Assembly (NCBI GenBank): GCA_963752815.1
Contig: CAVVZI010000021.1
Coordinates: 124,001-188,000 of the forward strand
DNA length: 64,000 nt
Source: Sva-07 sp963752815
GTDB taxonomy: Bacteria > Actinomycetota > Acidimicrobiia > Acidimicrobiales > Ilumatobacteraceae
Direction: 5' to 3'
The position numbers were made by a program, and so were the translations under genes. This document shows, piece by piece, positions 36,209-46,385 of the stretch. Numbering within the stretch: position 1 is the stretch's first letter; every line of letters starts with the position of its first letter. The notes under the pieces are model-generated. The model saw nothing but the letters and a program-made list of their open reading frames with translations, searched no databases and had not been told where the DNA came from.

Positions 36209-36907
36209 ATGGCCCCAACGCTGGAGACCGCGATCGCCACGGCTCGGGCAGAGGTCTGCGCGCTGCATGCGGAACTCCCGCGGAACGGCCTCGTGGTCTG
36301 GACCGCCGGGAACGTCAGCGCCCGGGTTCCCGGCGCCGATCTGTTCGTGATCAAGCCGTCCGGCGTCGGGTTCGAGGAACTCACACCGGAGTCGATGGTG
36401 CTGTGCGACCTCGATGGCGTGCCGGTCGCAGGGGCGGTCGGGAGCGAGCGTTCTCCGTCGTCGGACACCGCCGCCCACGCGTACGTGTACCGGCACATGC
36501 CCGAGGTCGGCGGCGTGGTGCACACCCACTCGCCGTACGCCACCGCATGGGCCGCCTGCCATCGACCGATCCCGTGCGTGATCACCGGGATGGCCGACGA
36601 GTTCGGCGGCGAGATCCCGATCGCGCCGTTCTCGATCATCGGCGACGAGTCGATCGGTCGCGCCATCGTGGCGACCCTCACCGGCCACCGCTCGCGAGCC
36701 GTGCTGCTCGCCAACCATGGCGTGTTCACGATCGGCACGAACGGTCGCGACGCGGTCAAGGCAGCGGTGATGTGCGAGGACGCGGCGCGCACCGTGCACC
36801 TCGCCGAGCAGCTCGGTACACCGGTGCCGATCGCGCCGGCCGACGTCGACGCGCTGTTCGATCGCTACCAGAACGTCTACGGACAAGCACCCGACGGTGC
36901 CCGATGA
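36209..36907 (+). CDS. araD: L-ribulose-5-phosphate 4-epimerase
   Basis: Class II aldolase/epimerase of 232 aa that converts L-ribulose 5-phosphate to D-xylulose 5-phosphate. Phosphate-binding motifs GNVSARVPG and SGVGFEELTPESM, the zinc-binding HTHSPYATAWA pair and the LANHG histidine are all present. An ATG at 36184 overlaps the araB stop as ATGA, like every other junction in this operon, but is one frame off; it may be the true coupled start with a further single-base error. I give the in-frame ATG at 36209. Confidence 0.9.
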   Translation: MAPTLETAIATARAEVCALHAELPRNGLVVWTAGNVSARVPGADLFVIKPSGVGFEELTPESMVLCDLDGVPVAGAVGSERSPSSDTAAHAYVYRHMPEVGGVVHTHSPYATAWAACHRPIPCVITGMADEFGGEIPIAPFSIIGDESIGRAIVATLTGHRSRAVLLANHGVFTIGTNGRDAVKAAVMCEDAARTVHLAEQLGTPVPIAPADVDALFDRYQNVYGQAPDGAR

Positions 36908-36920
36908 AAGGAACCACCTG

Positions 36921-38428
36921 ATGGGTCGCAGCATCGTCCCCAACCTCGCCGAGCACGAGGTGTGGTTCCTCACCGGGAGCCAGACGATGTACGGCGAGGA
37001 GGTGCTGGCCCAGGTCGCCGTCGCAGTCGCAGCAGGTCGTCGAGATGCTCGATCGGTCCGACGACATCGCCTGCCGGGTCGTGTGGAAGCCGGTGCTCAC
37101 GTCGCGCGACTCGATCCTGCAGCTGATCCGCGAGGCGAACGTGGCGCCGAACGTCGTCGGGATCATCACGTGGATGCACACGTTCAGCCCCGCCAAGATG
37201 TGGATCGCCGGCCTGTGTGCGCTCGACAAGCCGATGCTCCATTTCCACACGCAGGCCAACACCGAACTGCCGTGGGCGACCATCGACTTCGACTTCATGA
37301 ACCTCAACCAGGCCGCCCACGGCGACCGCGAGTTCGGCTACATCGAGACCCGGCTCGGCATCCCGCGCACGACCGTGGTCGGCCACGCATCCGACCCCAC
37401 CGTGACCTCGCGGATCGGCGACTGGTGTCGCGCCGGCGCCGGTTGGCTCGCGGCGCGGAACATGAACGTCGCCCGCTTCGGCGACAACATGCGCTTCGTC
37501 GCCGTGACCGAGGGCGACAAGACCGAGGCCGAGGCGATCTTCGGTTCGCAGATCAACACATGGGGGGTGATGGACCTGGCGACGCTCGTCGAGTCCGCCA
37601 CCGACGAGCAGATCGACGACCTGATCGACCGAGTACCTCGACCTCTACGACGTGGTGCCGAGTCTCGTACCCGGCGCCGAGCGACACGATTCGCTGCGGT
37701 ACGGCGCGGCGATCGAGGTCGGGCTCCGTCAGTTCCTGGAGGCGGGGAGCTTCAGCGCGTTCACCACATCGTTCGAGGATCTCGGGACCCTGCGTCAACT
37801 CCCCGGACTCGCCGTGCAGCGACTGATGGCCGACGGCTACGGATTCGGTGCCGAAGGCGACTGGAAGACGGCGATGCTCGTGCGGATCGCCGCCGTCATG
37901 GGCGCCGGCCTCCCCGGCGGGGCGTCGCTGATGGAGGACTACACGTACCACATGGTGCCCGGCGAGGAGCTCTCGCTCGGCGCGCACATGTTGGAGGTCA
38001 GCCCGTCGCTGTCGAGCGAGCGGGCACGGCTCGACATCGCGCCGCTGTCGATCGGCGGCAAGGACGATCCGGTACGGCTGGTGTTCACGGCCGATCCCGG
38101 GCCGGCGGTCGTGCTGGCGTTGAGCGACATGCGCGACCGGTTCCGGCTCGTCGCCGCCGAGGTCGAGTGCGTGCCGCTGCCTGCCTCGATGCCCAACCTC
38201 CCCGTCGGCCACGCGGTGTGGCGGTCGAAGCCCGACTTCCGCACCGCGGCGACGGCATGGCTCGCCGCCGGCGCTTCGCACCACACCGCGATGAGCAACC
38301 AGATCACCACTCGGGTCGTGCAGGACTTCGCCGTCATGACCGGTGTGGAACTGCTCGTGATCGACGACACCACGACCATCGAATCAGCCGAGCGCGAACT
38401 CCGGCTCAACAGCGCCACGTTCCGCTGA
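36921..38428 (+). CDS. araA: L-arabinose isomerase (two frame breaks)
   Basis: Interconverts L-arabinose and L-ribulose, the first step of the pathway. About 500 aa, the usual length. Family stretches are FLTGSQTMYGEEVL, ITWMHTFSPAKMWI, LHFHTQANTELPW, INTWGVMDLATLVE and the C-terminal GASHHTAMSNQ. AAAGGA precedes the ATG. One extra base near 37027 breaks the frame before QSQQVVEMLD, and another near 37629 (gaccgag) before EYLDLYDVVPS. The gene ends the operon, 36 nt from the convergent HMG-CoA reductase stop. Confidence 0.9.
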
Positions 38429-38464
38429 GCCGCTACCGCGACTCTCACGAGCAGCGAAACTCTC

Positions 38465-39652
38465 TCAAGGCCGGTTGCGGCCGAGCCGATCGTGACTCGA
38501 CACCCAATCGCCGTGCACGATCGCACTGCTGAGGGAGATCTCGCCCGCCAGCACCACCCCGGCGCAGATCTCGGCGAACTTGTCGACCTTCCCGGTGCCG
38601 TAGCAGCCGAGCATCTCGAGGCACTCGCGCTGGGTCGGCAGGCCGGTACCGCCACCGTAGGTGGCAACGATGAGAGATGTCAGGGTCACCGACCAGTAGT
38701 AGTCGCCGTTGGGCAGCAGGTCCGCATAGGTCAGGCTCGCGTGTGACTCGGCGACGTTCGCCGCGTCCTGCCCGGTGGCGATGAACAGCGCAGCGAGCGC
38801 GTTGGCCGCGTGCGATCCGTTCGACGCCGCTCCGGCCATGAACGCTCCGACGTTTGAGATCTGCCTCATGCGAAACAGCTGTGCGCTGTCGACGCCCATC
38901 TGCTCGCGGAGGACATCGTTCGGAATGACTACCTCGGCGACCACGCGCTTGCCGCGTGTCTGGAGCATGTTGATCTGGGAGTGCTTCTTGTCGGTGTCGA
39001 TGTTGCCCGACAACAAGAATTCGGGGCGATCAGGATGGTGTGCACGGATCCATTCGCACGCCGCGAGAGTCGCCTTGCCGGCCATGTTCTGGCCTGCCGC
39101 GTCGCCCGTTGCGAAATTGAACCGTAGATACCGCAGCGATCCCACCGCGTACTGACCGATACCCAACAGGTGACCGACGTGCGTGGTCGACTCCGCTGCG
39201 GCGCGGATGTCGTCGAGGTTGTCCTCCACCCAATGGCCGAAATTTCGAGCGGTGAGCGCGTCGGCCAGCATGAACACCGGCGCCCGCTGCATGGCGCCTT
39301 CGACGACCGTGGTCTTCACGCCTCCACAGTCCGACAGCAAACGCATGCCCCGGTTGTAACTGGCGACCAAGGTGCCTTCCGTTGTGGCCATCGGCACGAC
39401 GAACTCTCCGTTCGCATGCTCACCACGGATGAGGAGCGGGCCAGCCAGGCCGATCGGTACCTGGGCGACGCCGATGAAATGCTCGATGTTCCCCGGAAGC
39501 ACTGCCGGGTCGAAGGAGTAGCGGGACACATGATCGAGCGCCACGCCGGTCTGCGCTCGAACGAACTCCTGACGAGCGGCGATGACACCGGCGCTCGTGT
39601 CAGGTGTTTCTCGCGGAATGTGTGCGCGGGGTTCGGGCGGATCGTTGACCAT
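38465..39652 (-). CDS. Hydroxymethylglutaryl-CoA reductase (class I)
   Basis: Reduces HMG-CoA to mevalonate with NADPH. The soluble catalytic domain is 395 aa with no membrane region. Catalytic residues are visible: Glu92 in ATTEGTLVASYNRG, Lys222/223 in GNIDTDKKHSQIN, Asp296 in TGQDAANV and His387 in SSHDRLGRNR. Also present are DAAGQNM and the glycine-rich GGGTGLPTQ. No other mevalonate-pathway gene is in the window. Codon use here is slightly less GC-rich than the neighbours, which may hint at acquisition. Divergent from the DUF427 gene. Confidence 0.92.
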   Translation of the reverse strand: MVNDPPEPRAHIPRETPDTSAGVIAARQEFVRAQTGVALDHVSRYSFDPAVLPGNIEHFIGVAQVPIGLAGPLLIRGEHANGEFVVPMATTEGTLVASYNRGMRLLSDCGGVKTTVVEGAMQRAPVFMLADALTARNFGHWVEDNLDDIRAAAESTTHVGHLLGIGQYAVGSLRYLRFNFATGDAAGQNMAGKATLAACEWIRAHHPDRPEFLLSGNIDTDKKHSQINMLQTRGKRVVAEVVIPNDVLREQMGVDSAQLFRMRQISNVGAFMAGAASNGSHAANALAALFIATGQDAANVAESHASLTYADLLPNGDYYWSVTLTSLIVATYGGGTGLPTQRECLEMLGCYGTGKVDKFAEICAGVVLAGEISLSSAIVHGDWVSSHDRLGRNRP

Positions 39653-39821
39653 ACGCACCTCAGTTCTGGAAAGAGTTTCGCACCAATACTGCCCGCTGAC
39701 GCCCAGACCACCAGGATCGTCGTTCGACTCGCCGCGAAGCGGTCCCGCCCGGCCACCGCCGGCGCCTCTACGACGTGCCGGCCGGTTGACAGTCTCGGCT
39801 CTGCCGGGCAAGAGTCGAGTC

Positions 39822-40652
39822 ATGGCCCTCCGGTTCGCCGACCACGAGTTCGCCGCTCTTGCCGAGTTCCGCTGGCACCCCGAAGCGAAGCGAATCCGAG
39901 CCTTCGTCGACGGCGTGAACGCCGTGGATTCGACTCGGGCGCGAATCGTGTGGGAGCCCCGGCGAATTGTGCCGTCGTTCGCCGTTCCGGTCCGTGACAT
40001 CGATGGTGCCTTGGTCGCGGTCGAATCGGACAACGCTGAGGAACACCCCGTCAGATTGGGAGACGGACCGCCAGTGCTCGATCCGAGCACTGGCTTCACA
40101 GCACACTCGATCAACGGTGCCTCGTTCGACATCATCGCCGGTATGCGCACCCTGCCCGCAGCGGCGTTCGCGCCGGCGGACGCTGATTTCGACGGCTACG
40201 TCATCGTGGACTTCGACGCGTTCGACGAGTGGCGTGAGGAGGACGAGGTGCTCGTCGGCCACGCCCGCGATCCCTTCAAGACGGTTGACACGAGGCGTAG
40301 CTCGCGCCGGGTCGAAGTCGAGATCGGTGGAACCGTCGTCGCCGACTCGACGCGGTCGGTGATGCTCTTCGAGACCTACCTGCCGACGCGCTACTACCTG
40401 CCACGCGAGGACGTACGAATGGAACTGCTCGTACCGACCGACACTGCCTCTGTCTGTGCCTACAAGGGACAGGCCCGGTATTGGTCGGCGCACGTGAACG
40501 ACACGGTGGTGGCCGACGTGGCATGGAGCTACGAGGACCCCCACAACTACGCCACGTTGGTCGAGGACATGATCTGCTTCTTCAACGAACGGGTGGACCT
40601 GCGCGTCGACGGCGACCGACTGGAACGTCCACGCAGCCCGTGGTCCAACTGA
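39822..40652 (+). CDS. DUF427 protein with two DUF427-like units
   Basis: A 276-aa soluble protein. The C-terminal unit is a clear DUF427 domain (FETYLPTRYYLPREDVRMELL, then YKGQARYWSAHV and WSYEDPHNYATLVEDMICFF). A weaker N-terminal unit (IVWEPRRIVPSFAVPVRDI) looks like a diverged copy. DUF427 has no established activity. ATG at 39822 follows a long in-frame open stretch, but similarity starts at MALRFADHEF. It lies next to the light-response genes, though no shared regulation is visible. Confidence 0.8.
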   Translation: MALRFADHEFAALAEFRWHPEAKRIRAFVDGVNAVDSTRARIVWEPRRIVPSFAVPVRDIDGALVAVESDNAEEHPVRLGDGPPVLDPSTGFTAHSINGASFDIIAGMRTLPAAAFAPADADFDGYVIVDFDAFDEWREEDEVLVGHARDPFKTVDTRRSSRRVEVEIGGTVVADSTRSVMLFETYLPTRYYLPREDVRMELLVPTDTASVCAYKGQARYWSAHVNDTVVADVAWSYEDPHNYATLVEDMICFFNERVDLRVDGDRLERPRSPWSN

Positions 40653-40692
40653 TGCCGGCGTTGCAGCCGTCCCCGCCTGCCAGCGGCAATCA

Positions 40693-42085
40693 TCATCCGG
40701 CCTGGAGGCCGGGGTCACGCTCTGATCGCAACAGGTGGTAGCGGGCGAGGGCGTCAGCGCGCTCGTGGTGATGGGCGACGATGGGTTCGGGGTAGCCATG
40801 CGGTGGCCCCTCCGGGCGCCGCCACGGCTCGTGGATCTCATCGCTCGGTAACGCCGCGAGCTCGGGAACCCAGCGTCGGATGTAGTTGCCGTCGGGATCG
40901 AACCGCTGACCCTGGCTCGTTGGATTGAAGATCCGGAAGTACGGGGCGGCGTCTGTCCCGGTCCCAGCGGTCCACTGCCAGCCGAGCTGGTTGTTCGCCA
41001 GGTCGCCGTCGATCAGGTGGTCCATGAAGTGCCGTGCCCCGCGGGTCCAGTCGATGTGCAGGTCTTTGACGAGGAACGATGCGGTGATCATCCGCGTGCG
41101 GTTGTGCATCCAGCCTTCTGCAAGGAGCTGGCGCATCGCCGCATCGACGATCGGATAGCCGGTACGACCCGTCGCCCACAACGCGAATCGGGTGTCGGCG
41201 TGCGGCCCGCTGTCGTAGTCCATGCGGTCCATGAGCGGCTGGAAGCAGGCATGCGTCATCGATGGCATGTTGTGGAGCACGGTGGCGTGGAACTCGCGCC
41301 ACGCCAGTTGCCGGCGGAAGGCGTCATCGTCCGGACCGAGATCGGCGAGCAGCGTGCGCGGGTGGATGGCGCCGAACTTGAGGAACGGCGACATGCGCGA
41401 TGTCCCGTCGAGGGCTGGATGGTCCCGACGGTCGGCGTAGGTCGTCAGGTCATCGCCACGGAACTGCGCCCACGCCCGACGGGCGGCGGATTCTCCGGCG
41501 TCGGGGAGCGTGGCGCGTGATCGGTGGATCGTCGGGAATGGGCTCACCGTGGATCGTCCGCCATTCGACGGCGCTGGGATCGGAGTGGACCGGAGCGCTC
41601 CAGCCGTTGGCCAGCCACGCCCGGTAGAACGCGGTGAAGACCTGGTACGCGTCGCCGTTCGCCCTCCGGATGCGGTCCGGCGCGATCGCGTACGGCGATC
41701 CGGTCGCCACGAGCGGAACCTCGCCGAGCGCGGCAGCGACCCGCTGATCTCGCGCGGCGCCGTAGGGGGTGAAGTCGGCACTGATGTGCACCGCGGCGGC
41801 ACGTGCATCGGCCACGACCGAGGGGACCACCTGTTCGGGACGGCCGCGCCGAAGCGTGAGTGTTGCGCCGTGGGTGCCGAGTTGGCGTTCCAACGCGCGC
41901 AGGGTGCGGAAGAGGTACGCGATCCGGGGCCGGCCGGCCGTCAGGAGAAGGGCCTCGTCGAGCACGAACAGAGCGACCACCGGCCCTTGCCGAGCGGCAG
42001 AGACGAGCGCGGGGTGGTCGTCGAGACGCAGGTCGCGCCGGAACCACAGGACTACGGGTCGTCGGTCGGTCACTGGGTCGCTCAC
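40693..42085 (-). CDS. phr: Deoxyribodipyrimidine photolyase (one frame break)
   Basis: Light-driven flavoenzyme that splits UV-induced pyrimidine dimers. The N-terminal antenna domain starts VVLWFRRDLRLDDHPAL; the FAD-binding half has GYPIVDAAMRQL, MHNRTRMITASFLVKDL and the active-site NNQLGWQWTAGTGTDAAPYFRIFNP. The reading frame slips by one near 41515, between PIPDDPPIT and ATLPDAGESAARR. GTG at 42085 overlaps the stop of the B12-binding regulator gene, so the two are co-transcribed and coupled. Confidence 0.9.
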
Positions 42086-42988
42086 CGGCCCAGCGCCTCG
42101 CGCTGTGCGGCGCTGACCGGATCGCCGGTGAGCAGGCGGGCACCGATCTCGTCGACGATGCGTTGCGTCGCTCCCGCTCCGGCCAGGGCGAGCGGTGCAA
42201 CAGTCGCGAGGCTGGCGAGCTCCGTGACGATCGCCATGAAGCGGTCGGTCGTGGTGGCGGCCACGACGACCAGTTCCGGCCGCGATCGGCCGGCCTCCCG
42301 GACCAGATCCTCGATGGGCGTGTTCGCCCCGAAGTAGTCGACCCGCCACCCGTTGCGGTTCAGCACGATCCCGAAGATCAGCAGCGGCAGGTCGTGCAGT
42401 TCGTCGGGCGGGCAGGCCACGATCGCGCGTGGCCCGTTGCCGATCTCCCCACCCGCGGGCCAGACCCGCCAACCGTCCCCGGATCACGTTGCTGGCGAAG
42501 TGCTCCTGGGCGACCGAGATCTCGCGCCGTTCCCAGCGCTCACCCAGCTCGTGCAGGTACGGCAACACGACGTCCCGGAGCGTCGCCGCCAGCGTGAAGT
42601 CCGAGAGCAGCCGATCGAGTACGCCTTGCGCCGCGGGTTCGTCGAAGTCGTCCAGCGCGCCGCGCAACGCACGTGCGAGTTGGTGCAGTTCGGGGCGGCC
42701 AGTCTCGTCCGGACCGAGCCCGACGCTGCTCGACTGGGGGCCGAGGTGCGCTTCGGCGATCGCGGTCCGCGCCGCCTCCGCTGCCGACAATCCCTGGGCG
42801 AGGTGGAACTGCATGCGGCGAACGCGGTGTTCGTCGGCGCCGGAGTAGAGCCGAAACCCGCCCGCTGAGCGCTCTGGGCTCAGCAATCCGTAGCGGTTCT
42901 CCCACGCCCGCAGAACGTGATCGCTGACGCCGACACGTCGGCTCAGTTCGCCGATGCGCAACACGTTCGGCGGCTCGACAGGTTCCAC
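42082..42988 (-). CDS. MerR-type regulator with B12-binding domain, CarH/LitR-like photoreceptor (one frame break)
   Basis: Adenosylcobalamin-dependent light sensor-repressor, about 302 aa. The MerR winged helix is RIGELSRRVGVSDHVLRAWENRYGLL with the RLYS wing. The cobalamin-shielding helix bundle holds the CarH hallmark W-x9-EH (WERREISVAQEH, from about residue 151). The B12 domain carries DELHDL near residue 194, matching the ExH lower-ligand motif. One extra G near 42445 breaks the frame between domains. In CarH, dark tetramers bind DNA and light releases them. It shares a promoter region with the divergent lipid genes. Confidence 0.85.
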
Positions 42989-43027
42989 GGACAACACTCT
43001 ACAGAACCTTGACAAAGATTGTGGCAT

Positions 43028-43041
43028 TCGCCGATCGGCGA
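43028..43041. promoter_or_regulatory. 14-bp perfect palindrome in divergent promoter region
   Basis: TCGCCGATCGGCGA lies midway between the B12-regulator start (42988) and the small membrane protein start (43106), next to the TCTAGAC repeats. It is symmetrical, unlike the direct repeats, so it may bind a second regulator. Function unknown. Confidence 0.45.
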
Positions 43042-43048
43042 GATATTG

Positions 43049-43081
43049 TCTAGACAAACTCTAGACAGACTCTGCGTGACC
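43049..43081. promoter_or_regulatory. Tandem 11-bp direct repeats, probable CarH/LitR operator
   Basis: Two adjacent units TCTAGACAAAC and TCTAGACAGAC at exact 11-bp spacing, followed by a degenerate third, TCTGCGTGACC. CarH tetramers are known to contact tandem 11-bp direct repeats. The site sits 25 nt before the start of the lipid-gene run and on the shared promoter region with the regulator itself. Confidence 0.7.
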
Positions 43082-43105
43082 AGCGCGTGAGAGAGGAACA
43101 CGAAC

Positions 43106-43480
43106 ATGCGATCGACATTCGTTCCCCGAGCCCTCGGGGCGCTCACGGCGGCATACGGGACATACACGGTGGTGCGGCCGCACTCGCTGGCCCGAACGGC
43201 CGGCCTGCTGACGCCAGCTCGACCGGCTTCGCGTGCCACGAGGAACCTCGGGTGGGCGATCGGGGCGAGAGACATCATCTCGGGTGGCGCCATGTTGCTG
43301 GCGCCGCCCGGTGCGCCGCTGCGAGCCGCCCTCACTGCCAGAGTGGCGTGCGACGCCGGCGACGCGATCGGCTTCGGGGTGTCCGTGCCGCCGTCCTCAC
43401 GAGCGAAGGTGATCGCGGTCGCCGCCGGCTGGGGTCTGATCTGCGCGGCTGGGTTCCCAGCGGCCGGGAGCCGGTCATGA
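43106..43480 (+). CDS. Small membrane protein, function unknown
   Basis: A 124-aa protein with two or three hydrophobic helices (ALGALTAAYGTYTVV, ARDIISGGAMLLAPPG, VIAVAAGWGLICAAGF). I do not recognise a named family with confidence. GAGAGGAAC gives a ribosome site before the ATG. It is the first gene after the presumed light-controlled operator and its stop overlaps the flavoprotein start (ATGA), so it is part of that operon. Confidence 0.65.
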   Translation: MRSTFVPRALGALTAAYGTYTVVRPHSLARTAGLLTPARPASRATRNLGWAIGARDIISGGAMLLAPPGAPLRAALTARVACDAGDAIGFGVSVPPSSRAKVIAVAAGWGLICAAGFPAAGSRS

Positions 43481-44761
43481 CGGCCACCACGTCCGGCGAT
43501 CGTCGCACTGTCGCCGTCGTCGGCGCCGGGGTTGCCGGCCTGACCGCTGCCTACATCCTGGCCGGCACGTGCGAGGTGACCCTCTACGAGGCCGACGAAC
43601 GCCTCGGTGGCCATGCCCACACCCACGACGTCACCGACCCGGCCGGCACTTTGCTCGCGGTCGACACCGGTTTCATCGTCCACAACGACCGCACGTACCC
43701 GCACCTGCGGCGGCTGTTCGACGAGCTCGGCGTGCGGACACGCCCGACCGAGATGAGCCTGAGCATCCACGACGAACTCAGCGGTGTCGAGTACGCAGGT
43801 GGGCGTGGCGCGAAGGGTTTGTTCGCCCAGCCTCGCCGCGCCGTTCGATCCCCGTTTCCTGTCCGTCCTCGCCCAGGTCAAGTGGTTCCACAACCGCGCC
43901 AACGCGTTCCTGAGCCGAACCGACGACAGCGACCAGACCACCTACGGCGAGTTCCTCCGTTCACACCACTTCTCCGACGCGTTCGCGCGGCTGTACGCGG
44001 TGCCGCTGGTGTCGTGCGTGTGGTCGATGGGCACGGAGGCCGCACTGGACTACCCCGCCCGGTATCTCTTCCGGTTCCTCGACCACCACGGCATGCTGAG
44101 GCTCCACGGCTCGCCGCAGTGGCGCACCGTGATCGGCGGGTCGCGCACCTACGTCGCCGCAATCGGCGAACGGCTGCCCCATGTGCGGGTCGGCCGCGCG
44201 GTGTCGAACGTGCTGCGCCACGCCACCGGGGTCTCGGTGCAGGACTCCGCCGCAACATGGACCGACTACGACGCGATCGTCATCGCCACCCACGCCGATC
44301 AGGCGCTCGAGCTGCTGGCGGATGCCAGCCGGGAGGAGAAGGACGTCCTCGGGGCGTTCCGTTACTCCCGCAGCGAGGCCGTCCTGCATTCCGATGCCCG
44401 GCTGCTCCCGGCCGCACCGCAGGCCCGGGCATCGTGGAACTACCTCATGCCGTCGGCACGCGACAGCGCTCGCCCCCCGATCGTCACCTACTGGATGAAT
44501 CGCCTGCAGGGTCTCGAGAGCGCCGAGCAGTACCTGGTGACGCTCAACGCCCGCGACCGCATCGACCCCGCCAAGGTGATCGCCGTCATGGACTACGAGC
44601 ACCCGATCTACGACCTCCCCGCGATCGAGGCGCAGCGCCTGCTGACCTCGTTGTCGACACCGCGCACCGCCTTCGCCGGGGCCTACCACGGCTGGGGCTT
44701 CCACGAGGATGGCTGCCGCTCGGGGGTCGAGGCCGCCCGGCGCCTCGGGGTCTCATGGTGA
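43477..44761 (+). CDS. FAD-dependent amine-oxidase-like protein, COG2907 type (one frame break)
   Basis: Flavoprotein of about 427 aa. The dinucleotide-binding motif is VVGAGVAGLTAAYIL (GxGxxG at residues 16-21), then an ExxxRLGGHAHTH segment and a C-terminal FAD-contact GAYHGWGFHEDG. COG2907 members sit with DUF1365 and CFA-type methylases in many light and singlet-oxygen regulons, where related flavoproteins act on membrane fatty acids; the reaction here is inference. One extra base near 43832 (gttcgcccagc) shifts the frame. GTGA overlap with the next gene. Confidence 0.83.
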
Positions 44762-45554
44762 CCAACTCCCAGACCATGACGACACTCCACGACGCGACGA
44801 CCAACACACTGCCGGCGCTGCCTGCGATCGTCGACGGCGTAGTGGCACATCGTCGGCGAGGTCCGCTGCGCCACGAGTTCCGTCACCGGGCCTACCAATG
44901 GTTGGTCGACCTCGACGAACTCCCGCACCCACCGTGGTACCTGCGCCAGGTCGCCGGTTTCGACGCCCGTGACCACATCGGCGGCAACCGCCCCGACGCG
45001 TCGCGCGACATCAAGCGCAACGTCGAGCGGTTCCTGGCGCTGCGCGACGTCGACCTCGGCGCGAGCGGGCGGATCGTCATGCTCGCCAATGCCCGGGTCT
45101 TCGGCCACGTGTTCGACCCGCTGACCGTCTTCTGGTGCTTCGGCACCGACGACACGCTGCGCTGTGTGGTGGCCGAGGTGCACAACACCTACGGCGAACG
45201 CCACGCGTACCTGCTGATGCCCGGCCCCCACGGGGAGGCCGGCGCGAACAAGCAGTTCTACGTGTCGCCGTTCAACGACGTGTCCGGGGACTACGCGATG
45301 CGGTTCACGCTGACCGACGACCACGTGGGGGTGACGATCTCACTGCGCCGAGACGGCCAAACCGTGTTCGACGCCTCGCTTCACCGGCAGACCGATGCCG
45401 GCGACCACGGCAACGATCGCGCGGTTCGCGCTCCTCCGGCCGGCAATGCCCCAGCGCGTCTCGGCGCTGATTCGTGCCCACGGCATCCGCCTGTGGCTGC
45501 GCGGCTTGCCGATCGCCACCCGCCCACGACATGTGAACCAGGAAGGAGTCTGAT
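44758..45554 (+). CDS. DUF1365 family protein (one frame break)
   Basis: Protein of about 265 aa with the DUF1365 pattern: HRRRGPLRHEFRHRAYQWLVDLDE at the N-terminus, VFGHVFDPLTVFWCF in the middle, FYVSPFNDVSGDY, and a C-terminus PMPATTATIARFALLRPAM to LPIATRPRH reached after an extra base near 45391. The family has no proven biochemistry but is nearly always beside COG2907 flavoproteins and CFA-type methylases, so a role in unusual fatty-acid formation is inferred. Confidence 0.85.
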
Positions 45555-45555
45555 C

Positions 45556-46314
45556 ATGAACGACGATCACCGCCTCGCAGGGCGCAACATCTGGGTGATC
45601 GGGGCGTCGAGCGGGATCGGTGCCGCACTCGCCACCGAACTCGTCGCGCGGGGCGCCCGAGTGGCGATCTCGGCGCGGCGCAATGACGAGCTCGACGCCG
45701 TCGCCGCAGGCCGAATGACCGTCGTCACGGTCGACGTGACCGACCGTGCCGGCGTCGACGCGGCCGTCGGGCAGGTTCGAGACGAACTCGGTGAGATCGA
45801 CATGGTCGTCTACAACGCCGGCTTCTGGGAGCGGATGGACGCCAGCGCCTGGGATCGCGACCTGTTCGCCCGCCACGTCGAGATCAACCTGCTGGGGCTC
45901 AACAACTGCATCGGCGCCGTGCTGCCCGAGATGATGCAAGCCGGACGAGGCCAGCTCGTCAGCGTGGCCTCGGTCGCCGGCTACCGAGGCTTGGCCGGCG
46001 CCGAGGCCTATGGCGCCACGAAGGCAGCGCAGATCAATCTGCTGGAAGCGCTCCGAGGGGCGGTCGCATCGCGCGGCATCTCGGTGACGACGGTGTGTCC
46101 CGGCTTCGTCCGCACCGACCTCACGGCAAAGAACACGTTCCCGATGCCGTTCATGATCGACGCCGACACTGCGGCCCGATCGATCTGCGACGGCCTCGAA
46201 CGCGGCCGGATGGAGATCGTGTTCCCGCTGCCGATGGCCGTGCTGATGAAGGTCGCTCGTCTGCTCCCTGTCCGGGTGTGGGCCGCGATCTCGCGCCGGA
46301 TGACGAACCGATGA
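45556..46314 (+). CDS. Short-chain dehydrogenase/reductase
   Basis: NAD(P)-dependent oxidoreductase of 252 aa. Cofactor motif GASSGIG is at residues 16-22, NAG at 87-89, and the catalytic Tyr152-x3-Lys156 in AYGATK. The C-terminal hydrophobic LPMAVLMKVARLLPV suggests membrane association, in line with a lipid-linked substrate. It starts two bases after DUF1365 ends and overlaps the methylase start by four bases. Confidence 0.88.
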   Translation: MNDDHRLAGRNIWVIGASSGIGAALATELVARGARVAISARRNDELDAVAAGRMTVVTVDVTDRAGVDAAVGQVRDELGEIDMVVYNAGFWERMDASAWDRDLFARHVEINLLGLNNCIGAVLPEMMQAGRGQLVSVASVAGYRGLAGAEAYGATKAAQINLLEALRGAVASRGISVTTVCPGFVRTDLTAKNTFPMPFMIDADTAARSICDGLERGRMEIVFPLPMAVLMKVARLLPVRVWAAISRRMTNR

Positions 46315-46385
46315 ACGCCGAAACGATGAACACCGAAACGATGAACACCGAAACGATGAACACCGAAACGACGAACACCGACGTC
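46311..46385 (+). repeat. 15-bp tandem repeat carrying in-frame start codons
   Basis: Four copies of ATGAACACCGAAACG (first with one change, gcc for acc) and a fifth partial copy where ATG becomes ACG. Each unit adds MNTET to the N-terminus of the CFA-type methylase and offers another start codon. Unit length is a multiple of three, so copy-number change would not shift the frame. Confidence 0.85.

Noticed and set aside
1976..37629. Programmed frameshifting as the cause of the many frame breaks
   Set aside because: The break sites share no slippery heptamer, rare codon or stop context, and occur in genes (ABC transporters, araA, araB) not known to use it.
43087..46314. A 1075-aa plus-strand frame spanning the COG2907, DUF1365 and SDR genes
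   Set aside because: It contains long Arg-rich out-of-phase stretches where two genes are frame-shifted; three separate genes with their own starts explain it.
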